Origin: Betaproteobacteria bacterium
Lineage (GTDB): Bacteria; Pseudomonadota; Gammaproteobacteria; Burkholderiales; Rhodocyclaceae
Assembly: GCA_004295105.1 (NCBI GenBank)
Contig: SHNC01000117.1
Span: forward strand, 1-41,587
Direction: 5' to 3'
Length of the DNA stretch: 41,587 nucleotides
A model generated the notes under the pieces. It ran no database searches. It saw only the letters and a list, made by a program, of their open reading frames with translations, and was not told where the DNA came from. Positions 26,110-35,179 of the stretch are shown here, in pieces. How positions within the stretch are numbered: position 1 is the stretch's first letter; the number at the start of each line of letters is the position of its first letter. A program made the translations under genes and the position numbers.

Positions 26110-26433
26110 ATGAATCTGAACATCACCGGGCGTCACGTCGAGGTCACGCCGGCCATCCGCGATTACGTGTCCAGCAAGCTGGACCGGGTCGTCCGCCACT
26201 TCGACAACGTCACCAGCGTGGGAGTGACGCTGTCGGTCGAGAAGCTGAAGCAGAAAGCGGAAGTCACCGTGCACGTCCGCGGCAAGGACATCTTCGTCGA
26301 GAGCGATGATAACGACATGTACGCGGCGATCGACGCGATGGCTGACAAGCTCGACCGCCAGGTGCAGAAGTACAAGCAGAAACAGAACGACCACCACCAC
26401 GACTCGCTCAAGCATCAGAGCCCCGAGGTCTGA
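26110..26433 (+). CDS. hpf: Ribosome hibernation promoting factor, short form
   Basis: A 107-residue HPF/YfiA protein: MNLNITGRHVEVTPAIRDYVSSKLDRVVRHFDN, beta strands with TLSVEKLKQKAEVTVHV, and DMYAAIDAMADKLDRQVQKYKQK, with a His-rich end. It binds the decoding region of idle ribosomes and supports dimerisation in stationary phase. The start has AAGAGGAG five bases upstream. It follows rpoN by 17 bp in the usual rpoN-hpf-ptsN order. Confidence 0.96.
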   Translation: MNLNITGRHVEVTPAIRDYVSSKLDRVVRHFDNVTSVGVTLSVEKLKQKAEVTVHVRGKDIFVESDDNDMYAAIDAMADKLDRQVQKYKQKQNDHHHDSLKHQSPEV

Positions 26434-26469
26434 AGCTCCCGCGCGACCGTCGCCCTCCCGGGGCGAGCG

Positions 26470-26475
26470 TATAAT
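26470..26475 (+). promoter_or_regulatory. -10 element upstream of ptsN
   Basis: A perfect TATAAT is followed by the GC-rich discriminator CGGCGC, about 100 nt before ptsN. No good -35 is visible. It allows ptsN-hprK to be transcribed apart from rpoN-hpf. Confidence 0.4.
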
Positions 26476-26578
26476 CGGCGCGTCTCAGCACTGATCCCGC
26501 TGCCCCGGATTCTCACCCCGAATCGTCATCTCGCCCTGCGCGGCTACCGTTTCCGCGAAACGGCGCACGCCCTCCGAC

Positions 26579-27064
26579 ATGAGCCTCATTTCCCGATTAC
26601 TGCCGCTGTCCAACGTGGTCGCCGACTTGGACGCGAGCAGCAAGAAGCGCGTTTTCGAGCAGGCGGGACTGCTGTTCGAGAACAATCAGAGCATCGCCCG
26701 CAGCACGGTGTTCGACAGCCTGTTCGCCCGCGAACGACTGGGCTCGACCGGTCTCGGCCAGGGGGTCGCCATTCCGCACGGGCGCATCAAGGGCCTGAAG
26801 GAGGCCGCGGGCGCCTTCCTTCGCCTTGGCACGCCCGTTCAGTTCGACGCGCCGGACGGCCGTCCGGTGAACCTCGTGTTCGTGCTGCTGGTCCCGGAGC
26901 AGGCCAACGAAACCCACCTGCAATTGCTGTCCGAACTCGCACAGATGTTCAGCGACCGTGCCTTCCGCGACGCCTTGCTGAATGCAGCCGACGCAGCCAG
27001 CCTGCACGCCCTGTTTGCGAACTGGGGGCCCGATGCGCCGGATCAGCGTAGCGCAACTGTTTGA
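26579..27064 (+). CDS. ptsN: Nitrogen-PTS EIIA component PtsN
   Basis: A 161-residue EIIA of the fructose/nitrogen type with the phosphorylated His67 in GVAIPHGRIKGL and the usual LVFVLLVPEQANETHLQLLSELAQMFSD core. It is not a sugar carrier but a regulator that receives phosphate from EI-Ntr and NPr/HPr and controls potassium uptake, phosphate and carbon/nitrogen balance in other bacteria. Its last 32 bp overlap hprK, so the two are translated together. Confidence 0.96.
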   Translation: MSLISRLLPLSNVVADLDASSKKRVFEQAGLLFENNQSIARSTVFDSLFARERLGSTGLGQGVAIPHGRIKGLKEAAGAFLRLGTPVQFDAPDGRPVNLVFVLLVPEQANETHLQLLSELAQMFSDRAFRDALLNAADAASLHALFANWGPDAPDQRSATV

Positions 27065-27992
27065 GGGGCAGCGCGACCGCCTGCAGCTCGACCACGTCAG
27101 TGGCAGCCTCGACGCGCAACTCTCGGTCAGCGACGAAGCCATCTGGGGTGCCGATCTCGTCGGCCACCTGAACCTGATCCACCCCACGCGGCTGCAGATC
27201 CTGGGTGCAGCCGAACTGGCATGGGCGGACCGCCAGCCCGACGACAAGGTCGCCCACCACCTCACCGAGATCCTGTCCGCCCGGCCTCCTGCCATCATCG
27301 TCGCCGACGGCTGCGAACCGCCCGCCTCGGTGCTGGTCGCCTGCCAGTCGCACGATGTCGCGCTGTTGACCACGCCGCAGCCGTCGGCCAGCGTCATCGA
27401 CCATCTCAGGCTGTTCCTGTCGCGCACGCTCGCCGAGCGCATCTCGCTGCACGGCGTGTTCATGGACGTGCTCGGCATCGGCGTCCTCATCACCGGCGAC
27501 TCGGGTGCGGGCAAGTCCGAGCTGGCGCTCGAACTCATTTCGCGCGGACACGGCCTGGTGGCCGACGACGTGGTCGAATTCTCGCGCATCGCGCCGACGG
27601 TCCTCGAAGGTCGCTGCCCCGAGATGCTGCAGGACTTCATCGAAGTGCGCGGGCTGGGCATCCTCAACATCCGCACCGTGTTCGGCGAGACCGCCTGCCG
27701 GCGCAAGATGCGTTTGCGCCTGGTCGCGCATCTCGAACGACGCCAGCCCGGCACCAACGACCCGCTGCGGCTGCCGATGCAACACGAGCGTCAGGCAATC
27801 CTCGGCGTGCCGGTGCAGCGCGTCGTGCTGCCAGTGGCGGCAGGACGCAACCTCGCCGTGCTGCTCGAGACCGCGGTCCGCGCGGCCATCCTGCAACTGC
27901 GCGGCATCGACTCCACGCAGGACTTCATCGAACGCCAGACGCGAGCCCTCGAGCACGGCACCGACCGCGGCGACGGGGACGTGGGCGACTGA
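27033..27992 (+). CDS. hprK: HPr kinase/phosphorylase
   Basis: A 319-residue bifunctional enzyme. The C-terminal kinase domain has Walker A GDSGAGKSELALELI (155-162 for the loop), the preceding conserved His140 (ISLHGVFMDV), VADDVVEF, and the family signature EVRGLGILNIRTVFGE. The N-terminal half is the variable HPrK domain. It phosphorylates and dephosphorylates Ser of HPr. The start ATG 27033 lies inside ptsN. rapZ, which often follows hprK, is absent; ilvA comes next. Confidence 0.96.
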   Translation: MRRISVAQLFEGQRDRLQLDHVSGSLDAQLSVSDEAIWGADLVGHLNLIHPTRLQILGAAELAWADRQPDDKVAHHLTEILSARPPAIIVADGCEPPASVLVACQSHDVALLTTPQPSASVIDHLRLFLSRTLAERISLHGVFMDVLGIGVLITGDSGAGKSELALELISRGHGLVADDVVEFSRIAPTVLEGRCPEMLQDFIEVRGLGILNIRTVFGETACRRKMRLRLVAHLERRQPGTNDPLRLPMQHERQAILGVPVQRVVLPVAAGRNLAVLLETAVRAAILQLRGIDSTQDFIERQTRALEHGTDRGDGDVGD

Positions 27993-28061
27993 CACCTGCC
28001 CTTGCGGCGGCGGCGCACCGGCTGCTAACCTCGAAATCCTTACCGCAGAGCAACAGCCGCC

Positions 28062-29579
28062 ATGACCGCCACACCGGACTACCTGGAACGCATCCTGAAC
28101 GCCCAGGTGTATGACGTCGCCGAGGAGACGCCCCTCGACCTCGCCACGAACCTTTCCGCGCGCATCCACAACCGCATCTATCTGAAGCGGGAAGACATGC
28201 AGCCGGTGTTCAGCTTCAAGATCCGCGGCGCATACAACAAGATGGTCAAGATGTCGCCGCAGGCGCTCAAGCGCGGCGTGATCTGTGCGTCGGCCGGCAA
28301 CCATGCGCAGGGCGTCGCACTGTCGGCGCAGAAGCTGGGCGTGCGCGCGGTGATCGTGATGCCGAGCACCACGCCGCAGATCAAGATCGACGCGGTGGCC
28401 GCGCGCGGCGGCGAAGTCGTGCTCTCCGGCGAATCGTTTTCCGACGCTTACGCCCATGCGCTGGAGCTCGAGAAGGCCGAAAAACTGACCTTCGTCCACC
28501 CCTTCGACGACCCGGATGTCATCGCCGGCCAAGGCACCATCGGCATGGAGATCCTGCGCGCGCACCCGCAACCGATCCACGCCGTATTCTGCTGCGTCGG
28601 CGGCGGCGGGCTGATCGCCGGCGTCGCGGCATACATCAAGCGCCTGCGCCCCGAGACGAAGATCATCGGTGTCGAGGCCATCGATGCCGACGCAATGACA
28701 CGCTCGCTGGCGGCAGGCAAGCGCGTCGCGCTCGAGCAGGTCGGCATCTTCGCCGACGGCGCCGCGGTGAAGGAAGTCGGCGCCGAAACCTTCCGCCTGT
28801 GCCAGCAATATGTGGACGAGATGATCGTCGTCGACAACGACGCGATCTGCGCCGCGATCAAGGACGTGTTCGAGGACACCCGCTCCATCCTCGAACCGGC
28901 GGGGGCACTCGCGGTAGCCGGGGCCAAGGAATACGCCAAGCGCCACAAGCTGCGCGACAGGCACCTGGTGGCGGTGGCGTCGGGCGCGAACATGAACTTC
29001 GATCGCCTGCGCTTCGTCGCCGAACGTGCCGAACTTGGCGAGCAGCGCGAGGCGGTCCTGGCGGTGAGCATTCCGGAGAAGCCGGGCTCGTTCAAGAAGT
29101 TCATCAGCGTGCTGGGCAACCGCAACATCACCGAGTTCAATTACCGCTACGCGGACCCGCGGGAAGCCCACATCTTCGTCGGCGTCACGGTGCATAACCG
29201 CAACGAGGCGGGCAAGCTGGTCGAAATGCTCGGCCGCCACGAGCTGCCGGCCATCGACCTCACCGACGACGAACTGGCCAAGACCCATGTGCGCTACATG
29301 GTGGGCGGCCATGCGCCACAGGTGGACGACGAGGTCGTCTATCGCTTCGTGTTTCCCGAACGCCCGGGCGCGCTGATGCACTTCCTGACCCGGCTGCGCT
29401 CGGACTGGAACATCTCGATGTTCCACTACCGCAACCACGGCTCGGACTTCGGCCGGGTGCTGGTCGGTATGCAGGTGCCACCCGCGGACCAGGCCGCTTT
29501 CGACGATTTCCTCGAGCAACTCGGCTACGACTGCGTACCGGAGACGGACAATCCCGCCTACCGGCTATTCCTCGGCTGA
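28062..29579 (+). CDS. ilvA: Threonine ammonia-lyase, biosynthetic
   Basis: A 505-residue IlvA. The PLP lysine is Lys53 in FSFKIRGAYNKM; SAGNHAQGVALSA and the phosphate-binding loop CVGGGGLIAG follow. The C-terminal third holds two ACT-like regulatory domains (about 330-410 and 425-500, REAVLAVSIPEKPGSFKKFI and YRFVFPERPGALMHFL), as in the isoleucine-inhibited form. It converts threonine to 2-oxobutanoate, the first step to isoleucine. The end overlaps the convergent cyclo-ligase gene by 15 bp. Confidence 0.97.
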   Translation: MTATPDYLERILNAQVYDVAEETPLDLATNLSARIHNRIYLKREDMQPVFSFKIRGAYNKMVKMSPQALKRGVICASAGNHAQGVALSAQKLGVRAVIVMPSTTPQIKIDAVAARGGEVVLSGESFSDAYAHALELEKAEKLTFVHPFDDPDVIAGQGTIGMEILRAHPQPIHAVFCCVGGGGLIAGVAAYIKRLRPETKIIGVEAIDADAMTRSLAAGKRVALEQVGIFADGAAVKEVGAETFRLCQQYVDEMIVVDNDAICAAIKDVFEDTRSILEPAGALAVAGAKEYAKRHKLRDRHLVAVASGANMNFDRLRFVAERAELGEQREAVLAVSIPEKPGSFKKFISVLGNRNITEFNYRYADPREAHIFVGVTVHNRNEAGKLVEMLGRHELPAIDLTDDELAKTHVRYMVGGHAPQVDDEVVYRFVFPERPGALMHFLTRLRSDWNISMFHYRNHGSDFGRVLVGMQVPPADQAAFDDFLEQLGYDCVPETDNPAYRLFLG

Positions 29580-30197
29580 TCGACAGCCGCTGCGCCCCGG
29601 GCGCGCAAGCGAGCGCGCCGCCCCGGCCTCGGTGACGATCCAGTCCATGGCCACGTCGTGGGCCTGGGGATGCACCGACGCCACTCGGCCGACCTCGAAG
29701 CCGACACCGACCGCGAGCGGGCGCATGCGCGCCAGCGTGCGATCGAAATAGCCCCCGCCGTAGCCGAGGCGAAAGCCTTCGGCGTCGAATGCGTTCAGCG
29801 GCACCAGCACGACGTCGGGAACGACGAACTCGCCTTCGACCGGATGCGGGATGCCATGGCGGTCGGGCTGCATGACGCAGCCCGGCGTCCAGGGCCGGAA
29901 CGCCATCGCCTGCCCCCTGTCGATCACGATCGGCAGGACGGCGACGCGCCCCACGCCCGCGGCCAGCCAGCGCGCGACGCAATCGCGCAGGTCGGGCTCG
30001 GCACGGTAGGGCCAGCAGAAACCGAGCACCGCTGGCGCCAACTGCGCCAGCAGGCCTTCGAGGTGAGACACCAGCCGGTCGGTGAGCGCAGCGCGTTGCC
30101 CGCTGCCAAGGGCCTGGCGCGCCGAGAGGGCCTGCGCGCGCATGCTGCGGCGCACACTTTCGATGTCCGCGCCGGGCGCGGAGGCGGGAAATGACAT
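29565..30197 (-). CDS. ygfA: 5-formyltetrahydrofolate cyclo-ligase
   Basis: A 210-residue YgfA/MTHFS family protein. The pattern RRSMRAQALSARQAL near the start, then FCWPYRAEPDL, PVIVDRGQAMAFRPW-like and the hallmark LGYGGGYFDRTLARM with DVVLVPLNAFDAEGFRLG just before it. It uses ATP to convert 5-formyl-THF to 5,10-methenyl-THF. In many proteobacteria it follows zapA and the 6S RNA gene; neither is here. The frame stays open far upstream opposite slt, but the ATG at 30197 gives the family length and slt diverges 45 bp away. Confidence 0.94.
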   Translation of the reverse strand: MSFPASAPGADIESVRRSMRAQALSARQALGSGQRAALTDRLVSHLEGLLAQLAPAVLGFCWPYRAEPDLRDCVARWLAAGVGRVAVLPIVIDRGQAMAFRPWTPGCVMQPDRHGIPHPVEGEFVVPDVVLVPLNAFDAEGFRLGYGGGYFDRTLARMRPLAVGVGFEVGRVASVHPQAHDVAMDWIVTEAGAARSLARPGRSGCRSAEE

Positions 30198-30242
30198 GAT
30201 CACTGTGGTATGTTTGCTTGCTGTGCGAAAGGATGTTACGGG

Positions 30243-32198
30243 ATGAAAAAGAGCTTGTGGGCGGCACTCGTGACGGCAGGGCTGCTGCTGTCCGGCGGCG
30301 CCCTGGGGCAGGTCGGCGACGCGCGCATCCTGGCCGCCCGCGACGCCCTGCGCAGCGGCGACCGCGACACGCTGGAACGGCTCGCCGCCGCCCGCGACGG
30401 ACATGTGCTCGACCCCTATGTGCGCTACTGGCTGCTGACGAACAAGCTCGCCCGCCCGGAGTCGCCACCCGCAGCGGAAATCGCCGAGTTTCTCGTCAAT
30501 GAGTCGGGATCGCAACTCGCAGAACGCCTGCGCGGCGACTGGCTGCGCCGCCTGGCCAAGGACGGCGACTGGGCCGGCTTCGCCCAGGCCTACCCCGACC
30601 TGCAGGCTCCGGACGCCGAACTGCGCTGCCACGCGCGGACCGCCAGGCTGATGACGGGCGACAGCAGCGTGCTGTCCGAAGTGGCAGCGCAGTGGACCGA
30701 GCTCGTCGACACCCCCCCCGCCTGCGAGCCGACCCTGCGCGGTGCCGTCGAGCTCGGCCTCGTCGCCGAGGACGACGTCTGGTGGCGCATCCGCCGTCAG
30801 GTCGAGGGCCGCACCCCCTCCGCCGCCCGCCCCACCCTGACCTGGCTGCCATCGGCCATCCCCGCCATCGGCGAGTTCGATCAGGCGATCCGTTCGCCCG
30901 CGCAGTACCTCGACCGCCTGCCGGCCAACTTCGCCGTCACCCGCGCCGGACGCGAGCTGGCCCTCGCCGCGCTGGCGCGGCTGGCACGCGACGACGCACG
31001 CGGCGCCTACGTGCGCCTGCTGCGACTGCAGGATCGCCTCGAAGCCGGCGAGCGCGCCTATGCCTACGCCGTGCTCGGCTGGCAGGGCGCCCTCGACCAG
31101 ATCCCCGAGTCCAACGACTGGTACCGCGCCGCCGGCGACGTGCCGATGAGCCCGCAGCAGCGCGCCTGGCGGGTGCGCAGCGCCCTGCGCGCACTCGACT
31201 GGCCGACCGTGCGCAGCGCGATCGAAGCCCTGCCTGCCGCGGAGCGCGGCCTGCCGGAATGGACGTACTGGCTGGGCCGTGCGCTGGCGGCCGAGCGCAA
31301 GCGCATCGAGGCCGACGCGCTGTACGCGCGCATCGCCGGCGAGCCGAACCTCTACGGGATCCTCGCCGCCGAGGAGCTCGGTCGCCCCTTCGCGCCACCT
31401 CCAGCGGGTGACGCTGCCACCGCCGAGCACCTGCGCCAGGTCGACAGCGACCCCGGGCTGCAGCGTGCGCTGGCGCTGTACCGCCTCGACATGCGCACCG
31501 AAGGCGTGCGCGAGTGGAACTGGGCGCTGCGCGGGCGCGACGACGGCTTCGCCGCTGCCGCGGCACGCCTGGCACTCCGGCACGACATCTACGACCGCGC
31601 GATCAACACTGCCGAACGCTCGAGTGCCAATGCCAATTTCGAGCTCCGCTACCTGACACCCTACCGCGACATCGTCGAACCGCAGGTGCGCAACCAGGGA
31701 CTCGACATGAGCTGGGTCTACGGCCTCATGCGCCAGGAAAGCCGCTTCGTGATCCCGGCACGCTCGAGCGTCGGCGCCCAGGGCCTGATGCAGGTGATGC
31801 CGGCCACCGGCAAGTGGGTCGCGAACAAGATCGGCCTGCGCGGTTATCAGCCCGGCCGCCTCGGCGACCCCGAAACGAACGTGCTGCTGGGCACCAGCTA
31901 CATGCGCCTGATCCTCGAGGGCCTGGACAACCACGCGGTGCTCGCCAGCGCCGGCTACAACGCCGGCCCCGGACGCGCGCGCCGGTGGCGCGACGACAAG
32001 CCGCTCGAGGGCGCCATCTACGCCGAGACCATCCCTTTCGACGAGACCCGCGACTACGTGCGCAAGGTCATGGCCAACACCGTCATCTACGCCGCCATGC
32101 TGGAGAAGCGGCCGCAGTCGCTGAAGGCCCGTCTCGGCACCATCGCCCCGCGCACGCTCGACAGCGCTGCGCTCGACAACGAACGAGAACCACAATGA
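30243..32198 (+). CDS. slt: Soluble lytic murein transglycosylase
   Basis: A 651-residue Slt70-like protein: signal peptide (MKKSLWAALVTAGLLLSGGALG), a long superhelical U/L domain of short helical repeats (about 25-470), and a C-terminal GH23 domain with catalytic Glu499 in YGLMRQESRFV, then GAQGLMQVMPATGKW and SAGYNAGPGRARRW. It cleaves peptidoglycan with formation of 1,6-anhydro-muropeptides in the periplasm. GAAAGGA lies upstream of the start. Its stop overlaps the next start (ATGA). Confidence 0.95.
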   Translation: MKKSLWAALVTAGLLLSGGALGQVGDARILAARDALRSGDRDTLERLAAARDGHVLDPYVRYWLLTNKLARPESPPAAEIAEFLVNESGSQLAERLRGDWLRRLAKDGDWAGFAQAYPDLQAPDAELRCHARTARLMTGDSSVLSEVAAQWTELVDTPPACEPTLRGAVELGLVAEDDVWWRIRRQVEGRTPSAARPTLTWLPSAIPAIGEFDQAIRSPAQYLDRLPANFAVTRAGRELALAALARLARDDARGAYVRLLRLQDRLEAGERAYAYAVLGWQGALDQIPESNDWYRAAGDVPMSPQQRAWRVRSALRALDWPTVRSAIEALPAAERGLPEWTYWLGRALAAERKRIEADALYARIAGEPNLYGILAAEELGRPFAPPPAGDAATAEHLRQVDSDPGLQRALALYRLDMRTEGVREWNWALRGRDDGFAAAAARLALRHDIYDRAINTAERSSANANFELRYLTPYRDIVEPQVRNQGLDMSWVYGLMRQESRFVIPARSSVGAQGLMQVMPATGKWVANKIGLRGYQPGRLGDPETNVLLGTSYMRLILEGLDNHAVLASAGYNAGPGRARRWRDDKPLEGAIYAETIPFDETRDYVRKVMANTVIYAAMLEKRPQSLKARLGTIAPRTLDSAALDNEREPQ

Positions 32199-33151
32199 AC
32201 CTCAACCGCGTCGTCCTGGTCGGCGGCTCCGGCTTCGTCGGCAGCGCCATCGCCAACCGCCTGTGTGAAGCCGGAGTGCGTGCGCTGATTCCCACCCGCC
32301 GCCGCAGCCGCACGGGCCACCTGCTGCTGCTGCCCAATACCGAGGTCGTGGAGGCCGACGTGCATGACCCTGCCGCGCTCGGGCGACTGTTCGCCGGCGC
32401 CGACGCGGTGGTCAGCCTGGTCGGCATCCTGCACTCGCGCCCGGGCAGCCCCTACGGCCCGGACTTCGCCAGAGCGCACGTCGAACTGCCGAAGAGGATC
32501 GTCGCCGCCTGCCGCGCAGCCGGCGTGCCCCGGCTGGTGCATGTCAGCGCGCTCGGTGCCGATGCCAACGGCCCGTCCGAATACCAGCGCTCGAAAGCTG
32601 CCGGCGAGGCGGCGATCCGTTCCACCGGCGCCGACCTGGCGTGGACCATCCTGCGCCCTTCGGTGATCTTCGGTCGCGGCGACCGCTTCCTGAATCTGTT
32701 CGCCGACCTCGCCCGCGCCTTCCCGGTGTTGCCGCTGGCCGGCGCCAATGCGCGCTTCCAGCCGGTCTACGTGGAGGACGTCGCCGAGGTCGTGTGGCGT
32801 TGCCTGCAGGATCCCGGCGCCGCCGGACAGATCTTCGAGCTCGCCGGCCCCGCCGTTTACACGCTGCGCCAACTGGTGGAATACGTGTCGGCCCAGGTCG
32901 GCTGTCCGCGCCCCATCGTCCCGTTGCCGGAGTCGCTGGCCCTGCTGCAGGCCGGCCTGATGGAGCTGGCGCCACAGCCGCTGATGAGCCGCGACAACGT
33001 GCGCTCGATGCGCGCCGACAACGTGGCCAGCGGCGTGCCGCTGCCGTTCGGCCTGCGCCCCACCGCGCTCGAGGCGGTGGTGCCGACCTGGCTGGGCACG
33101 CAATCCACGCGCGCGCGCTACTATCCGTTCCGGCGCGGCGCGCGGCGCTGA
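32195..33151 (+). CDS. NAD(P)-binding epimerase-like protein, NDUFA9/NmrA type
   Basis: A 318-residue atypical short-chain dehydrogenase. The Rossmann motif is VVLVGGSGFVGSAIANRL near the N-terminus; HVSALGADANGPSEYQRSKAAGE stands where the classical YxxxK would be, and ILRPSVIFGRGDRFLNLFA follows. This is the group close to the complex I subunit NDUFA9. The enzyme may be a reductase, an electron-transfer accessory or a structural NADPH-binding protein; nothing here decides. It is translationally coupled to slt. Confidence 0.85.
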   Translation: MNLNRVVLVGGSGFVGSAIANRLCEAGVRALIPTRRRSRTGHLLLLPNTEVVEADVHDPAALGRLFAGADAVVSLVGILHSRPGSPYGPDFARAHVELPKRIVAACRAAGVPRLVHVSALGADANGPSEYQRSKAAGEAAIRSTGADLAWTILRPSVIFGRGDRFLNLFADLARAFPVLPLAGANARFQPVYVEDVAEVVWRCLQDPGAAGQIFELAGPAVYTLRQLVEYVSAQVGCPRPIVPLPESLALLQAGLMELAPQPLMSRDNVRSMRADNVASGVPLPFGLRPTALEAVVPTWLGTQSTRARYYPFRRGARR

Positions 33152-33191
33152 ACCCGACCCACCGACCGTCCCACCCCCCACGGAGTCCGCG

Positions 33192-33836
33192 ATGAAGCTG
33201 ATCATCGGCAACAAGAACTATTCGTCCTGGTCGCTGCGTGCATGGATCGCCGCCCGCGCCGGCGGCTTCACCTTCGAGGAGATCCGCATTCCGCTGTTCA
33301 TCCCCGGCAGCCGCGAACGCATCCTGTCGCACTCGCCGTCGGGCAAGGTGCCCTGCCTCATCGACCATGGACTGGCGGTTTGGGATTCGCTGGCGATCGG
33401 CGAATATCTCGCCGAGAGGGCGCCGCAACTGCTGCCACGCGACGTCGCGGCGCGCGCGGTCGCCCGTGCGGTCACGGCCGAGATGCACTCCGGCTTCCAG
33501 AATCTGCGCAGCCGGATGACGATGAACATCCGCAAGGACTACACCGGCCACGGCCACACGCCGGAAGTGGACGCGGAGATCGCCCGCATCGTGGCGATCT
33601 GGAAGGACTGCCGTGGCCGCTTCGGTGCCGGCGGCCCCTACCTGTTCGGCAGCTTCAGCCTCGCCGACGCGGCCTTCGCGCCGGTGTGCTTCCGTTTCAA
33701 GACCTATGGCGTGAAGCCCGACGGGGTCGCGGGCGAATACTTCGCCGCCATGCTGGCCAATCCGTGGATGAAGGAGTGGGAGGCGGCAGCGTTGGCCGAG
33801 ACCGAAGCCATCCCGGCCGAGGACCTGTACGGCTGA
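33192..33836 (+). CDS. Glutathione S-transferase family protein
   Basis: A 214-residue GST with an N-terminal thioredoxin-like domain (about 1-80; KLIIGNKNYSSWSLRAW, cis-Pro in GKVPCLI, GSH-binding DSLAIGEYLAE) and a helical C-terminal domain (about 88-205; the N-capping FSLADAAFAP). The conserved NYSSWS at the start suggests Ser/Tyr-type chemistry. The substrate is unknown. GGAG lies upstream; the stop overlaps the cca start as TGATG. Confidence 0.9.
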   Translation: MKLIIGNKNYSSWSLRAWIAARAGGFTFEEIRIPLFIPGSRERILSHSPSGKVPCLIDHGLAVWDSLAIGEYLAERAPQLLPRDVAARAVARAVTAEMHSGFQNLRSRMTMNIRKDYTGHGHTPEVDAEIARIVAIWKDCRGRFGAGGPYLFGSFSLADAAFAPVCFRFKTYGVKPDGVAGEYFAAMLANPWMKEWEAAALAETEAIPAEDLYG

Positions 33837-35095
33837 TGCGGGCCTACATCGTCGGCGGCGCGGTTCGCGACGCGCTGCTCGGACTGCCGGTCAAGGACCG
33901 CGACTGGGTGGTGGTCGGCAGTTCGCCCGCGGACATGCTGGCGCACGGTTTCCGGCCCGTGGGCAAGGACTTCCCGGTGTTCCTGCATCCGGCCAGCGGC
34001 GAGGAATACGCGCTGGCACGCACCGAGCGCAAGAGCGGCAATGGCTACACCGGCTTCGTCTGCTACGCGGCGCCGGAGGTCACCCTGGAGGAAGACCTCG
34101 CGCGCCGCGACCTGACGATCAACGCCATCGCCCGCGACGAGAACGGCACGCTGATCGATCCCTACGGCGGCGTCGCCGACCTGCGGGCGCGGGTGTTCCG
34201 TCACGTGTCGCCGGCCTTCGCCGAGGATCCGCTGCGGATCCTGCGCGTGGCGCGCTTCGCCGCCCGTTTCACCGATTTCCGCATCGCGCCCGAGACGCAG
34301 GCGCTGATGCGCCACATGGTGGCGCTGGGCGAGGTCGACCATCTCGTCGCCGAGCGCGTGTGGCAGGAATTCGCGCGCGGGCTGATGGAATCGCACCCGT
34401 CCCGCATGATCCGCGTGCTGCGCGAGTGCGGCGCGCTCGCCCATATCCTGCCCGAGGTGGAAAGACTGTTCGGCGTGCCGCAGCCGGCGCAGCATCACCC
34501 TGAGATCGATACCGGCGAGCACGTGCTGATGGTCATCGACCAGGCTGCGGCGATGAAGCTGCCGCTCGCTGCGCGCTGGGCCTGCCTGCTGCACGATCTG
34601 GGCAAGGCCGACACGCCGGCCGCGATCCTGCCGCACCATTACGGCCACGAGGCGAAGAGTGCGGAGCGTGCCCGCGTGGTGTCGGAGCGACTGAAGGCCC
34701 CCACCGACTGCCGCGACCTCGCGGTCATGCTCGCGCGCGAGCATGGCATCCTCGGCCAGGCCGACATCCTGCGGCCGGAAACCATGGTGAAGGTGCTCGA
34801 GCGCTGCGACGCGCTGCGTCGTCCGGAGCGCTTCCTGCTGATGCTGGAGGCCGCGACCGCCGACCATCTCGGCCGCGGCGGACAGGACCGCAGGACGGAC
34901 CGCGAGTGGCATCCGGCGCTGCGCTGGCGCGCCGCGGTGGGCGCAATCCGTGCCGTGGATGCGGGTGCCGTGGCGCGGGCCTGCAGTGACAAGTCGCAGA
35001 TTCCCGCGGCTGTCCATGCGGCACGCATCGCGGCGGTGCGCGCGCTGGCGCGGCCCCGGCCGGCTGACGGCAATGGACTGGACGTCAACGCGTGA
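33836..35095 (+). CDS. cca: Multifunctional CCA-adding enzyme (tRNA nucleotidyltransferase with HD domain)
   Basis: A 419-residue class II CCA enzyme. The nucleotidyltransferase head has GGAVRDALLGLPVKDRDWVVVG with the metal-binding Asp residues and RRDLTINAIARD; the neck carries EDPLRILRVARFAARF. A C-terminal HD domain (HPEIDTGEHVLMVID...WACLLHDLGKADTP) gives the phosphohydrolase activity seen in gammaproteobacterial and betaproteobacterial forms. It builds or repairs the CCA end of tRNAs. The length fits this long form. Confidence 0.96.
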   Translation: MRAYIVGGAVRDALLGLPVKDRDWVVVGSSPADMLAHGFRPVGKDFPVFLHPASGEEYALARTERKSGNGYTGFVCYAAPEVTLEEDLARRDLTINAIARDENGTLIDPYGGVADLRARVFRHVSPAFAEDPLRILRVARFAARFTDFRIAPETQALMRHMVALGEVDHLVAERVWQEFARGLMESHPSRMIRVLRECGALAHILPEVERLFGVPQPAQHHPEIDTGEHVLMVIDQAAAMKLPLAARWACLLHDLGKADTPAAILPHHYGHEAKSAERARVVSERLKAPTDCRDLAVMLAREHGILGQADILRPETMVKVLERCDALRRPERFLLMLEAATADHLGRGGQDRRTDREWHPALRWRAAVGAIRAVDAGAVARACSDKSQIPAAVHAARIAAVRALARPRPADGNGLDVNA

Positions 35096-35179
35096 CGGAG
35101 TCGAGCGACGCGCACCTCGCATCGACCGCACAATCCCCCGCACATCGATCCGCCCCCAACCCCACGGAACCGCACTGCG

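Noticed and set aside
29565-32195. An 876-residue minus-strand frame that would fuse an unknown N-terminus to 5-formyl-THF cyclo-ligase
   Set aside because: The upstream 660 residues lie antisense to slt and have no domain pattern; the ATG at 30197 gives the normal family length.
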